DNA of 64,000 bases from Methylobacterium sp. 2A (lineage in GTDB: Bacteria > Pseudomonadota > Alphaproteobacteria > Rhizobiales > Beijerinckiaceae), in contig NZ_VUOK01000010.1 in NCBI RefSeq assembly GCF_009806555.1, forward strand, positions 62,001-126,000. The letters are read 5' to 3'. The notes below the pieces were generated by a model. The model was not told the origin of the DNA. It made no database searches and saw only the letters and a list, made by a program, of their open reading frames with translations. Every line of letters begins with the position of its first letter. Within the stretch, counting starts at the first letter, position 1. Shown one piece after another: positions 8,538 to 17,579 of this stretch. A program made the translations under genes and the position numbers.

Positions 8538-9281
8538 TCAGGCCGTCGGGCGGCTGGCGAGATGCAGGTAGGCGGGATTGAAGCTGGCCGCCGCCACGAG
8601 CCGCGGCCAGTCCGGGATCTCCAGCCGCTTGCCCCTGAGCTCGATCAACCCATCGCGCCTAAGCTCGCGCAACGTGCGGTTCACGTGGACGCTGGTCAGG
8701 CCGGTCGCATCGGCGAGGTCGACTTGCGTGACCGGCATCGGGCAGCGGCCGTCCCGGGCCAAGCCGACCGCGACCTGTTTCAAGTACAGCTCGCAGAACA
8801 GGTGCGCGAGCCGCTGATAGGCCGGTCGGCGCCCGACGTTGGCCACCCACTCGCGGAAGATGGCGGCGTCCACCAGGGTGTCGCGCCAGAACGGGGCGTT
8901 GAGTTCGGGGATGCGCAGCAGGAGCTCGCGCAGCGCCTCGTGCGGCACGGAGAGGGCCGTGACCCTGGTGAGCGCGCCCAAGTTGTGGTCCATGACCGAG
9001 AGGTGCAGGCCCTGAAGGTCCGGCATGTCGCCGGCCACGTGGAACGCGGAGATCTGGCGCTTGCCTTCGTCAAGTACCTTGTAGCGCTGCACCCAGCCCT
9101 CGACGATCAGCCAGCATCGGGTGGGTCGGTCACCCTCGCCCACAAGGTCCTGGCCTGCCGCGAACACCCGCGGCGACGCCGGCAGGTGCAGGATGGCTTG
9201 CTCGTCTCGGTCGGAGAGGCGGGTGAGGCTTCCGAGCTTTTTCAGCAGTGGCGACAGCGGGTGCTCGGACGCGGTAAACAT
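8538..9281 (-). CDS. Crp/Fnr family transcriptional regulator
   Basis: From the ATG at 9281 (MFTASEHPLSPLL) the protein has 247 residues: a cyclic-nucleotide-binding-type beta barrel (about 25-140) and a C-terminal winged HTH with recognition helix region TSVHVNRTLRELRRDGLI. The N-terminus lacks the Cys cluster of Fnr, so oxygen sensing by an iron-sulphur cluster is unlikely, and the barrel lacks a clear cAMP pocket. The open frame runs 32 codons further upstream, but that part is basic and unconserved in character. It is upstream on the same strand as DUF6894 and may be expressed with it. The ligand is unknown. Confidence 0.85.
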   Translation of the reverse strand: MFTASEHPLSPLLKKLGSLTRLSDRDEQAILHLPASPRVFAAGQDLVGEGDRPTRCWLIVEGWVQRYKVLDEGKRQISAFHVAGDMPDLQGLHLSVMDHNLGALTRVTALSVPHEALRELLLRIPELNAPFWRDTLVDAAIFREWVANVGRRPAYQRLAHLFCELYLKQVAVGLARDGRCPMPVTQVDLADATGLTSVHVNRTLRELRRDGLIELRGKRLEIPDWPRLVAAASFNPAYLHLASRPTA

Positions 9282-9398
9282 CGGAGTCGCTCCACCGACG
9301 AAAACCCGTCGTGGTCGAAAATTAGCATGGATTAGCAGCGATGGAGAACAAATCGTTTTTCGTCGAACGCCCATCACAGTCGAGTTCGCGCAGGACCG

Positions 9399-10403
9399 CT
9401 AGACGTGTTCGAGCGGGACGCGGACGTTGACCCGCAAGCCATCGGCATCGAAAGCCACATCGACCTGAGCCGCCGTCTGCGCGACCAAGATCTTGTTGAG
9501 GAGGCGCGAGCCGAATCCCTCGCGGGTTGGCAGCGTGGGAGGAGGACCGTCGTGCTCGTCCCAGGTCCAGGACAGACACGGCCGCGTCTCGCCTTCCTCG
9601 ACGGTCCACGTCACCGAGACCCGGCCGTCCGGGTGCGCCAGCGCCCCGTGGCGAAGCGCGTTCGTGGTTAGCTCGTGCAAGGCCATGCTGACCGGCACGG
9701 CTAGTTCGGAGGGGAGCCGCACCCGCGGTCCACGCAGCATTATGCGGCCGTTCTCGTTGTAGGGGTCGAGCTCGGCCCGGAGCAGCCCTTCGAACGATGC
9801 AACCTGCCCCTGGTCCTCGGTGATCAGCGCGTGCGTCCTTGCGAGCGAGACAATCCGACCGGTGAAGGCGCGGGTGAACTCCGGCATCGTGAGTGACGAG
9901 CGCACGGTCGCGTTCAGGACGGCCTGGACCGTGGCCAGCGTGTTCTTCACCCGATGGTGGAGCTCACGCACCATCAGCGCCTGCCGGTCCTCGTAGGCGC
10001 GGCGCTCGGTGACGTCGCGCTGGGCCGAGACCCAGTGGGTGATGTGGCCGTCGGCGTTCTTGACCGGCGTGATCAGCCACTCGACCCAGTATGCTGATCC
10101 ATCCTTGCGGTAATTGAGCGTTTCGCCCTGGAAGGCTTCTCCGGCCGACAGCGCGGCGCGCGTCCGGTCGAGCGTGGCGCGGTCGGTCCCCGACCCCTGC
10201 AGGAAGCGCGGACTGCGTCCGGTAACCTCGTGCGTGGCGTATCCGCTGAGGCGGGTGAAGGCGGGATTGGCATAGAGGATGCTCGGGCCAGGCTCGTCGA
10301 GGTCGGCAGAGGTGATGAGGATGGCCTCGCCGGCCGCCTCGACCGCAGCCTTGAGAAGCCGCAGGTCGACTTGGTCCGGTCCGTTTTCATCTCGACGCGA
10401 CAC
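9399..10403 (-). CDS. PAS (LOV-like, Cys-less) HWE-family sensor histidine kinase
   Basis: A GTG start behind AGGGGG gives 334 residues. The N-terminal PAS domain (about 15-135) matches LOV domains in NPAFTRLSGY, RFLQG, NYRKDG and the terminal QRDVTERR. The LOV signature GRNCRFLQG reads GRSPRFLQG here, with Pro65 in the cysteine position. The kinase core is of the HWE type: ELHHRVKN with phospho-accepting His150, N-box HELTTNALRHG and the WxE motif as WDE in SWTWDEHDG. It is cytosolic with no receiver, so it probably signals to a separate response regulator. HWE kinases often feed the general stress response in this group. Confidence 0.85.
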   Translation of the reverse strand: MSRRDENGPDQVDLRLLKAAVEAAGEAILITSADLDEPGPSILYANPAFTRLSGYATHEVTGRSPRFLQGSGTDRATLDRTRAALSAGEAFQGETLNYRKDGSAYWVEWLITPVKNADGHITHWVSAQRDVTERRAYEDRQALMVRELHHRVKNTLATVQAVLNATVRSSLTMPEFTRAFTGRIVSLARTHALITEDQGQVASFEGLLRAELDPYNENGRIMLRGPRVRLPSELAVPVSMALHELTTNALRHGALAHPDGRVSVTWTVEEGETRPCLSWTWDEHDGPPPTLPTREGFGSRLLNKILVAQTAAQVDVAFDADGLRVNVRVPLEHV

Positions 10404-10454
10404 CCGACCCCCCTGGACGCCGTGTTGGCACGGCGAACCTGCGTCCAGGACGGC

Positions 10455-10484
10455 TGTGCCTCCGGGAACCTCAACGGAGGCACA
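10455..10484. repeat. perfect 10-bp stem-loop between kinase and catalase genes
   Basis: TGTGCCTCCG (10455-10464) pairs perfectly with CGGAGGCACA (10475-10484) around a 10-base loop. It lies about 100 bases downstream of the manganese catalase stop and 50 bases upstream of the HWE kinase start. It may end catalase transcripts or act as an operator for the kinase. No T-run follows on either strand. Confidence 0.45.
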
Positions 10485-10585
10485 ACCGTGGATGGCGCCC
10501 TAAGGTGCCCTCGCGGCGTTTGTGTCACGGGGAAAACTTCGGCCGGGTGCCGACCAGGTTCACGCCGGCACCGAGCGGGATGACC

Positions 10586-11500
10586 TCAGCGGCCCTTCTT
10601 GTAGAGCTTGCTGGCGATCTCGAAGATCTCCTCCGGCGCGTAGTCCGGCGCGAACGCCCCGTAGTTGCCGTCGAGCTCCGGGATCTTGCCGCCCTCGGGC
10701 GCGCCGTCAACGACTTCGAGGTTGCCGGGCGGGTCGCCGGGTAGCGCCACCTCGTCGTTCGACCAGACGCCGGCCGCTTCCTTGTAGTCCGACTCACTGA
10801 AGGTGTAGAGGCGCCGGTGCTTGCCCTCATCGAGGTACTTCTGACACTCGGGGATGCGCGAAAGGTCGATGTTGGGGGTCGGCAGCATCTGCTCGATGGC
10901 CACGCCGGTGAGCTTCTTCAGCGCCAGGGCGTAGGCGTGGGCGTGCAGCGAGCCGCGCACCAGCAGGTAGCCGCAGACCTCGCGACCGGTCGGTTCGGTC
11001 ATGGTTTCGTAGACCCGCAGCTTGTGGATGCGCGCGCCGCATTCCAGGTGGAAGTTGTGCAATAGGTCGATGATCAGGTTCCCGGTGGTCGTGACCATGT
11101 CCATGTTCCAGGACGCGGCGTTCGAGTTCATCGGCATGGCGCCGCCGCCGTTCGATAGGAAGCTGCCGGCGAGCCGGATGTCCTGCATCTCGGCGAACGG
11201 CGCCTTGGAGATGTCGACGTCCTTCTTGGGGTTGCCCGGACCGTTGTTCAGCATCGCGATGCCGGTCGAGACGAGCTCGACGTGACCGATCTCCTCGGCG
11301 AAGATGCTCGACACCAGGCTGTAGAAGGGGCGCAGCTTCTCCTTGTTGCGAAAGTTGAAGCTCTGGAACATGTAGTTTCCGAGCGTCGACATCTCGCCGT
11401 ACTTGCCGCCGAGCAGCTCCTGCAGGGCGGCGGCGGCGTTCGGCTCGGGCTTCTTGGGCTCCGGCAACTCCGTCAGGAGCTTGTCGATCTTCATGAACAT
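10586..11500 (-). CDS. manganese-containing (non-haem) catalase
   Basis: The 304-residue protein from the ATG at 11500 (MFMKIDKLL, GGAGA upstream) has the length of the Mn-catalase family. The ferritin-like four-helix core carries the expected carboxylate and His ligands, such as EEIGHVELV and, further on, the helix with RGSLHAHAYALAL. It disproportionates hydrogen peroxide in the cytosol using a di-manganese centre. An alternative ATG lies two codons on. It follows two MFS genes on the same strand (62 bases from the nearer) and may share their transcript. Confidence 0.92.
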   Translation of the reverse strand: MFMKIDKLLTELPEPKKPEPNAAAALQELLGGKYGEMSTLGNYMFQSFNFRNKEKLRPFYSLVSSIFAEEIGHVELVSTGIAMLNNGPGNPKKDVDISKAPFAEMQDIRLAGSFLSNGGGAMPMNSNAASWNMDMVTTTGNLIIDLLHNFHLECGARIHKLRVYETMTEPTGREVCGYLLVRGSLHAHAYALALKKLTGVAIEQMLPTPNIDLSRIPECQKYLDEGKHRRLYTFSESDYKEAAGVWSNDEVALPGDPPGNLEVVDGAPEGGKIPELDGNYGAFAPDYAPEEIFEIASKLYKKGR

Positions 11501-11562
11501 GGCACGGGTCTCCGGCCGCGCAGGGATGCGCACCCGGACAGCTAGCGCCCGGATCGCGTTCG

Positions 11563-12765
11563 TCAGGCCTCCGGGTGCCCAGGGATCGCGCCATCCAATC
11601 CCGCCGCGAGCGGCAGCGCCAGCGCGCACAGCGCGGCCATGCCCCAGAACGCTCCGGCGCCGAACGCGCCGTAGAGGAGGCCGCCCGCCGCGGTTAGGAC
11701 CGCCGAGGCTACGCCCAGGCCCAACGTGCCGTAGAGCGTCTGCGCGCTGGCCGAGAGGCGCTCCGGCACGACCCTGGCGATAAGTTGCATGGCGGCGAGG
11801 TGCAGAAGCGCGAAGGTGAACCCGTGCAGCGGCTGGATGGCCGCGAGCACCGGCACCGCGGCCGTCGAGGCCATGGCCGCCCAGCGCACCACGCCGAGGC
11901 CGGCGGCCAGCATCGCGACCCGGGCCGTCCCAAGGCGCGCCAGCAGCCAGGGGCCGGCAAGCACGAAGACGAGGACCTCGGACGTGACCGCCTCGGACCA
12001 GAGCAGGCTGATCGCGCTCGGGCCGATCCCGGCCTCGCGCCAGCGGATCACCGCGAAGCCGTCGTTCAGGGCGTGGCTGCCGATCACGAGCGCCGCCACC
12101 ACGAGCATCCGCCGGAACGGCTTGAGGGCCAAGAGCTCGCCGAGGCCGCCGAGGCCGAGGCTCGGCAGCCCGACCCGCGCCGGGGCGGGTGGGACGCGAG
12201 CCGTCGCGACGGCCATGACGAGGAACAGGAGGCCGCTTGACACGATGATGCTCGCCAAGCCGGCCCGGGCGACGAGCAGGCCCGAGACCAGGGTCCCGAG
12301 CACGAAGGCCGCCGAGCCCGCGCCCCGGACCCAGCCGTACGAGAAGGTGCCCTCCCGCTCCGCGGCGCCGAGCGCGAGCGCGTCGGCGAGCGGCGCCAGG
12401 GCGGCGATGGCGCTGGCGTGCAGCACGCTCACTCCCAACAGCGGCCAGAAGCCGTACCCGACGAGGTAGGCGAAGGCGATCAGCCCTGAGGCGGCGGCCG
12501 CGACGCCGAGCACGGCCCGCATGGCGTCGTAGCGGTCGGCGAGGTACCCGGCCACTGGGCCCGCGGCGAGGCGCATCAGCGTACCCGCCGCGAGCGCGAC
12601 GCCGATCTCACCGGAGGTCAGGCCGCGCTCGCCGAGGAAGCTCGGCAGGAACGGGGACTCGGTGCCGTAGGCAGCGTAGAGCGAGCCCTGCAGCAGCACG
12701 AAGGCCGGGAAGGAGCCCGTCATAACGCGCGCCCACGACCTCGTCGCTCCGGTCCGCGCATCCAT
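11563..12765 (-). CDS. MFS transporter (MFS_1-like)
   Basis: The 400-residue protein shows about 12 hydrophobic segments and an N-terminal half with the loop GYLADRYDAMRAV, the MFS loop 2-3 signature. Helix composition and the opening LLQGSLYAAYGTESPFLP resemble the MFS_1-like group that includes HcaT/YcaD-type permeases. It follows another MFS gene by 18 bases, so the two are likely one operon and possibly two carriers for related compounds. The substrate cannot be told from sequence. An alternative start is the ATG at 12723. Confidence 0.85.
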   Translation of the reverse strand: MDARTGATRSWARVMTGSFPAFVLLQGSLYAAYGTESPFLPSFLGERGLTSGEIGVALAAGTLMRLAAGPVAGYLADRYDAMRAVLGVAAAASGLIAFAYLVGYGFWPLLGVSVLHASAIAALAPLADALALGAAEREGTFSYGWVRGAGSAAFVLGTLVSGLLVARAGLASIIVSSGLLFLVMAVATARVPPAPARVGLPSLGLGGLGELLALKPFRRMLVVAALVIGSHALNDGFAVIRWREAGIGPSAISLLWSEAVTSEVLVFVLAGPWLLARLGTARVAMLAAGLGVVRWAAMASTAAVPVLAAIQPLHGFTFALLHLAAMQLIARVVPERLSASAQTLYGTLGLGVASAVLTAAGGLLYGAFGAGAFWGMAALCALALPLAAGLDGAIPGHPEA

Positions 12766-12783
12766 GCCGCCAGATCCCAGCCG

Positions 12784-13992
12784 TCACGCCGGCTCGGCGG
12801 ACGCCCGGCCAGTCTGACCTGCCGGACCGTGCATGCCCAGCGCGCGGCGACCGACCATCCACACCGCCAAGCCGGCGGCGGCGACGGCGGCCAGGACGAC
12901 GAACGATGCCGCGAAGCCGAGGTATTGGGCGACGACGCCGGCCAGCAACGGGCTTACCGTCGCGCCCGCGCCGTAGGCGGTCATGACGCCGCCGAGCCCG
13001 GCATTGGCGTGGCCGGTGCCGTCCATGATCTCGGCCACGAGCGCCGGGATGGCGACGCCGCCCAGCCCCATCGCCAGGCCTTCGAGGACCTGGACTGGGA
13101 TGACCAGCCACCAGGATGTCGCGAACGCGGCTAGCAGGCCGCGGACCACGACCAGCCCGAGGGCGAGGGAGAGCACGCCGGCGTGCCCACGCCCCTGCGC
13201 AGCCCGCGCGGCCAGCAGCGCCGCGCCGACCATCGTGGCCTGGGACACGACGGTCATCACGCCGGTGGTCAGGCTCGGGTCGGCGCCCGAGGCTGTGCGC
13301 GCCTGCGCGAGGAACGGCAGCATGGCGCCGTTCGCGGTCTGGTAGGCGAACACGGCGGCCGCCAGGAGCAGGAGCGGCTTAGTCCCGAACAGGACGCGCA
13401 GCGTCGAGCGCTCGTCCTGTTCGCCGCCGCGCGCCGTGCCGTGGTCGATGCAGCCCTTGTCGATGCCGAGCAGGACGCCGCACGAGGCGACCGCCATGAC
13501 CACGATGGCGATGGACACGTAGCCGAGCCCGAGCGCGTAGCCGAGCACGCCGGAGAGGGCGGCGTTGGCGGCGTTGCCGGCGTGGTTGAACGCCTCGTTG
13601 CGGGAGACCTGATGACCGTAGGCTTGTTGCCCGACGATGCCAAGCGTCACGGCCGCGACCAAGGGCGCGATGCTGGTGTCGGCGACACCGATGACCAACT
13701 GCGACAGACCGATGAGCCAGAGGCTGTCCGTCGCGACCAGGGCGACCGCCCCCGCGGCGATGCCCAGCACCGCCATGGCCAGGGCGGCACGCTTGTACGT
13801 CGTACGGTCGATCAGCGCGCCGACCGGCGTCGTCGCCAATAGGCCGGCGAGCCCGGCAAGGCCCATGGCGAAGCCGGTCGCGGCCGGGTCGAAGCCGCGC
13901 TGCTGCAGGTAAACGCCCAGGAAGGGCCCGAAGCCTTCGCGCGCACCGGCCAGGGCGAAGTTGAGGGCGAGAAGGCTCGTGACTGGTTGCAT
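12784..13992 (-). CDS. MFS transporter
   Basis: The 402-residue integral membrane protein has 12 predicted segments. The MFS loop signature appears as GALIDRTTYKRAAL. AGGG precedes the ATG at 13992. It is first of three genes on the minus strand (MFS, MFS, manganese catalase) and divergent from the glycosyltransferase gene. The substrate is unknown. The paralogous relation to the next MFS gene is weak by eye. Confidence 0.85.
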   Translation of the reverse strand: MQPVTSLLALNFALAGAREGFGPFLGVYLQQRGFDPAATGFAMGLAGLAGLLATTPVGALIDRTTYKRAALAMAVLGIAAGAVALVATDSLWLIGLSQLVIGVADTSIAPLVAAVTLGIVGQQAYGHQVSRNEAFNHAGNAANAALSGVLGYALGLGYVSIAIVVMAVASCGVLLGIDKGCIDHGTARGGEQDERSTLRVLFGTKPLLLLAAAVFAYQTANGAMLPFLAQARTASGADPSLTTGVMTVVSQATMVGAALLAARAAQGRGHAGVLSLALGLVVVRGLLAAFATSWWLVIPVQVLEGLAMGLGGVAIPALVAEIMDGTGHANAGLGGVMTAYGAGATVSPLLAGVVAQYLGFAASFVVLAAVAAAGLAVWMVGRRALGMHGPAGQTGRASAEPA

Positions 13993-14112
13993 CTGCTGCC
14001 CTGGACCGCGGTCGTATTGGTCGCACTGAACCCCAGGAAAGGAGTCGCCTGTCCCAGGTTAGCTTTGCGGGTCGCCAGCAAGCCTGACGCGGCCGCCGGA
14101 GACCGTCGTGAC

Positions 14113-15309
14113 ATGGAGACTGGGAACGCTTTCGGGAGCCAGGACCCGACGCCCGCGCTCAGGTGCGTGGTCGCCATCCCGGTCCGGAACGAGGCCGAGC
14201 GGATCGCCGCGTGCCTGGAGGCGCTGGCCGCCCAGCGAGGCATCGGGGCAAGCGCGCTGGGCGTGGTGCTGTTCCTCAACAACTGCACCGACGAGACGGC
14301 ACACGTGGTCGCAGGCCTGCTGCCTTCGCTGCGCATTCCCGTCCGTATGATCGAGCGCGAGTATGCGGAAGCGAACGCCGGATGGGCCCGGCGTGAGGCG
14401 ATGGAGGCAGCGGCCGACTGGTTGGACGAGGGCGAGCCCTTCGACGGCCTGATCCTCACCACGGACGCGGACAGCCGGGTGCCGACTGACTGGGTCGCCC
14501 GCAACCTCGCCGCGGTCGCGGCTGGGGTCGATGCGGTGGCCGGCCGGATCGCCCTCGACGAGGCCGACGCGGCGCGCCTGCCCGCCGCCCTGCACGCGCG
14601 AGGTCGCCTCGAAGGCGGCTACGAGACGCGGCTGATCGAGATCGAGGCCCTCATCGACCCGCTGCCGCACGATCCCTGGCCGCGGCACTGGACCACCTCC
14701 GGGGCGACGCTCGCGGTCCGGCTCGAAACCTACCGACAGGTCGGGGGCATGCCGCCGCTGGCGGTCGGCGAGGACAAGGCCTTCGTGTCTTCGCTCCTGT
14801 CGAGCGACGCGCGGGTGCGTCACGACCCGGACATCCTCGTCGTCACCTCGGGCCGCCTCGACGGCCGGGCGCCCGGCGGCGCGGCGGACACGATGAAGCT
14901 CCGCTGCGAGGTGCCGGAGAGCCCCTGCGACCCGCGCCTGGAGCCGCTGCCCCGGGCCGTGTTCCGGTATGCCTGGCGTCGACGGCTCCGGCGGCTCCAA
15001 GCGACCGGGCGGCTGGCCCGCACCCCGTTCTGGGCGCCGTGGCTCGGCATCCGCGCCGAAGATGCGCGGATCATCGCCGGCTTGCCCACGCTCGGCGCCA
15101 TCCTCGCCGCGGTCGAGGCCGCGAGCCCTCGGCTCGGTTATCGCCCGCTTCGCCCGCGGGAACTCGCGAGGCACACGCGCCTCGCGAACGCGGTCTCCTG
15201 CCTGCTGCGCGGCGCTCGACGCCTCGGCCATTCGGTCCGATCAACGGGGGCAAGGACCGCCGCGGGCGACCTGGGCGTGACGTCCTTCGAGCGGACCGGC
15301 GATGCCTGA
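14113..15309 (+). CDS. family 2 glycosyltransferase
   Basis: The 398-residue protein has a GT-A fold start VAIPVRNEAERIAACLEAL and a DxD-type metal site in TTDADSRVP, both typical of GT2 enzymes. It has no membrane segment. The ATG at 14113 is preferred over the frame's first ATG at 13987, since that upstream part overlaps the divergent MFS start and is unlike the family. It is first in a four-gene operon with 8-base and 4-base overlaps. Together with the methyltransferase and acyl-CoA dehydrogenase downstream it probably builds or modifies a glycoconjugate. The acceptor is unknown. Confidence 0.85.
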   Translation: METGNAFGSQDPTPALRCVVAIPVRNEAERIAACLEALAAQRGIGASALGVVLFLNNCTDETAHVVAGLLPSLRIPVRMIEREYAEANAGWARREAMEAAADWLDEGEPFDGLILTTDADSRVPTDWVARNLAAVAAGVDAVAGRIALDEADAARLPAALHARGRLEGGYETRLIEIEALIDPLPHDPWPRHWTTSGATLAVRLETYRQVGGMPPLAVGEDKAFVSSLLSSDARVRHDPDILVVTSGRLDGRAPGGAADTMKLRCEVPESPCDPRLEPLPRAVFRYAWRRRLRRLQATGRLARTPFWAPWLGIRAEDARIIAGLPTLGAILAAVEAASPRLGYRPLRPRELARHTRLANAVSCLLRGARRLGHSVRSTGARTAAGDLGVTSFERTGDA

Positions 15310-15811
15310 GGGCGGTGCCTTGATCTACCGCGTGCAGAAGCACGCCGCCCGCCGGCTGCACTACGACTTCCGGCTGGAGCTCGGCGGCGTCCTGAAGAGC
15401 TGGGCGGTCACGCGCGGCCCGAGCCTCGTCGCGGGCGAGCGCCGCCTGGCCGTCCAGGTCGAGGACCATGGCCTGGACTACGCCGATTACGAGGGGGTGA
15501 TCGCGCCGGGCAACTATGGTGCCGGCGTCGTGCTGCTGTGGGACCAAGGCACCTGGGCACCGGACGGCGATCCCGAGACGGCACTCGCGTCCGGATCCCT
15601 CGCCTTCGCGCTGCACGGCGAGAAGTTGACCGGCCGCTGGCGTCTCACGCGGATGAAACCTCGGCCCCGCGAGCGGCATGTTTCCTGGCTGCTGGTCAAG
15701 TCGCGCGACGCGGCCGCCCGCGGACCTGACGACCCGGACATTCTGGTGGAGCGACCGCGTTCGGTCGTGACCGGACGCACGGTCGAGGAGATCGCCGCCG
15801 CGGCGGCCTGA
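15302..15811 (+). CDS. stand-alone LigD-type 3'-phosphoesterase domain protein
   Basis: The 169-residue protein is almost entirely a LigD 3'-phosphoesterase (PE) domain: VQKHAARRLHYDFRLE, WAVTRGPS, VEDHGLDYADYEG and GNYGAG hold the conserved His, Asp and Arg residues that bind metal and act in removing 3'-terminal ribonucleotides or phosphates. There is no ligase or polymerase domain. PE domains act in Ku/LigD end joining. Stand-alone copies are known. The start overlaps the glycosyltransferase stop by 8 bases, an odd setting for a DNA repair enzyme. Confidence 0.88.
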   Translation: MPEGGALIYRVQKHAARRLHYDFRLELGGVLKSWAVTRGPSLVAGERRLAVQVEDHGLDYADYEGVIAPGNYGAGVVLLWDQGTWAPDGDPETALASGSLAFALHGEKLTGRWRLTRMKPRPRERHVSWLLVKSRDAAARGPDDPDILVERPRSVVTGRTVEEIAAAAA

Positions 15812-15825
15812 CGGGAGGAAGGCGG

Positions 15826-16968
15826 ATGGACCTGAGGATCCCGATTAACCTGGCCTACGACGCGGTCGCGGCCGCTAGGCAGGTGGCGACGGCGGCCGCG
15901 GCACGCGCGGACGGGCAGGACCGCGACGACGGCTTCCCGGCTGAGGACGTCGCCGACCTCGCTCGCCTCGGCCTGCTCACCGCGCCCATTCCCTCCGATG
16001 AAGGTGGCCTCGGCCTAGGCGAGGAACCGGACATGGCCGAGTTCGCGACGGTGCTGCGGCTCGTGGGGTACGGCAGCCTCGCGCTCGGCCGAATCTACGA
16101 GGGGCACGTCAACGCGCTCCAGCTCGTCGCCCGGTATGGTACGCCCACGCAGCGCGCGCGCCTGTTCGCGGATGTGCGGGACGGACATCTGTTCGGGGTC
16201 TGGAACACCGACCCGCCCGGCGACTGCCTGAAGCTCGGGGACGATCGCCGGCTCCGCGGCGTGAAGACCTTCGCGTCGGGCGCCGGCTTCGTCACCCGCG
16301 CCCTGGTGACGGTCAAGCACGAGCCGGGCGCCTCGCCTTTGATGCTGGTCGTGCCGCTGGAGCCCGGCAGCCGCGCCGACCTCACTGGCTGGCGCGCGCA
16401 CGGCATGCGCGCCTCCGCGACCGGCACCGTGGACTTCGAGGATATAGTCGTCACCGAGGAGGAGATCCTGGGCGGTTGGGACGACTACCATCGCCAGCCG
16501 GTCTTCTCGGGCGGCGCGTGGCGGTTCGCGGCGGTGCAGCTCGGCGGCATCGAGGCGGTGTTCGACGCGTGGCGTGGGCATCTCGCCGCGACCGGCCGCG
16601 GCGGCGACCCGCACCAGCTCGCCCGCCTCGGCGAAGGCGCCATCGCACTGGAGGGCGCACGGGGATGGGTCGAGCGTGCCGCCTGTCTTGTCGCCGAGGA
16701 CGAATTCGCGCCTGACCGCATCGTCGCCTTCGTCAACCTCGCGAGACTGGCGGTGGAGAAGGCCGGCCTCGACGTGCTGCAGCTCGCCCAGCGGTCGGTC
16801 GGCCTTCAGGGCTTCATGCGCGAGCATCCCCTGGAGCGGCTGTCCCGCGACCTCGCCACCTACCTGCGCCAGCCCGCACCGGACCGGGCGCTCGCCACCG
16901 CGGCGGCCGAGATCCTCGGGGCCGGGGGCATCGCCGGCGACCTGTTCGAATTGAGGTCAACGCGATGA
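15826..16968 (+). CDS. acyl-CoA dehydrogenase-like flavoprotein
   Basis: The 380-residue length and order of segments fit the acyl-CoA dehydrogenase fold: an N-terminal helical domain with LARLGLLTAPIP and GGLGLG, a middle beta domain with TFASGAGFVTRALV and ASATGTVDFEDIVV, and a C-terminal helical domain ending with RQPAPDRALATAAAE. A glutamate base cannot be placed with certainty, so it may be an oxidase or monooxygenase-like member. GGGAGGAAGG precedes the ATG. It lies between the PE domain gene and the methyltransferase, overlapping the latter by ATGA. Confidence 0.82.
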   Translation: MDLRIPINLAYDAVAAARQVATAAAARADGQDRDDGFPAEDVADLARLGLLTAPIPSDEGGLGLGEEPDMAEFATVLRLVGYGSLALGRIYEGHVNALQLVARYGTPTQRARLFADVRDGHLFGVWNTDPPGDCLKLGDDRRLRGVKTFASGAGFVTRALVTVKHEPGASPLMLVVPLEPGSRADLTGWRAHGMRASATGTVDFEDIVVTEEEILGGWDDYHRQPVFSGGAWRFAAVQLGGIEAVFDAWRGHLAATGRGGDPHQLARLGEGAIALEGARGWVERAACLVAEDEFAPDRIVAFVNLARLAVEKAGLDVLQLAQRSVGLQGFMREHPLERLSRDLATYLRQPAPDRALATAAAEILGAGGIAGDLFELRSTR

Positions 16969-17579
16969 GCCGGCACGCCCATTCCCTGCCGTCGAGCTAC
17001 TTCGACGAACGCTACGCCGCAGATCCGGATCCTTGGCAGTTCGAGACCAGCGACTACGAGCGAGCCAAGTACGCGGCGACCCTCGATGCCCTGCCGCGGG
17101 ACCGTTACTCCTCTGCCCTGGAGGTCGGCTGCTCCATCGGCGTGCTGACCGAGGCCCTCGCCCGACGCTGCGATGCCCTCGTCAGCCTTGACCTGGCCGA
17201 ACGCGCTCTGGCGCGGGCCCGCGAACGGTGCAGGGACCTGTCGCACGTACGATTCGAGCTCACGCAGGTGCCCGGCCAATGGCCGGAGGGCGCGTTCGAC
17301 CTGATCCTGCTTTCGGAGGTCGTGTACTACCTCGACGCAGGCGACGTGGCGCGCTTGGCCAAGCGCGTCCATGGCTGCCTCCGGCCGGGCGGGGACGTGG
17401 TGCTGGTTCACTGGACCGGGGAGACCCACTATCCGCTGACTGGCGACGAGGCGGCGGATCGCTTCATCGAAGAGACACGGGCCTTCCTGCGCGTCTTCGG
17501 GCAGAACAGGACGGACGAGTACCGGCTCGACGTGCTAGTCCACGGCACGAAACCTGAGGGAGATGGACCGTCGGGGTAG
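16965..17579 (+). CDS. class I SAM-dependent methyltransferase (NodS-like)
   Basis: The 204-residue protein has SAM motif I as ALEVGCSIGVLTEALA, an acidic residue in VSLDLAERAL and motif IV region DLILLSEVVYYL. The N-terminal YFDERYAADPDPWQFETSDYERAKYAATL pattern (shown in part) is typical of the NodS-like family. It overlaps the dehydrogenase gene by ATGA, so the four genes are very likely one transcript. The methyl acceptor is probably the product of the glycosyltransferase or dehydrogenase step, which is inference. Confidence 0.82.
   Translation: MSRHAHSLPSSYFDERYAADPDPWQFETSDYERAKYAATLDALPRDRYSSALEVGCSIGVLTEALARRCDALVSLDLAERALARARERCRDLSHVRFELTQVPGQWPEGAFDLILLSEVVYYLDAGDVARLAKRVHGCLRPGGDVVLVHWTGETHYPLTGDEAADRFIEETRAFLRVFGQNRTDEYRLDVLVHGTKPEGDGPSG

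Noticed and set aside
13987..14112. Upstream extension of the glycosyltransferase frame.
   Set aside because: It overlaps the divergent MFS start and lies before the point where GT2 similarity begins.
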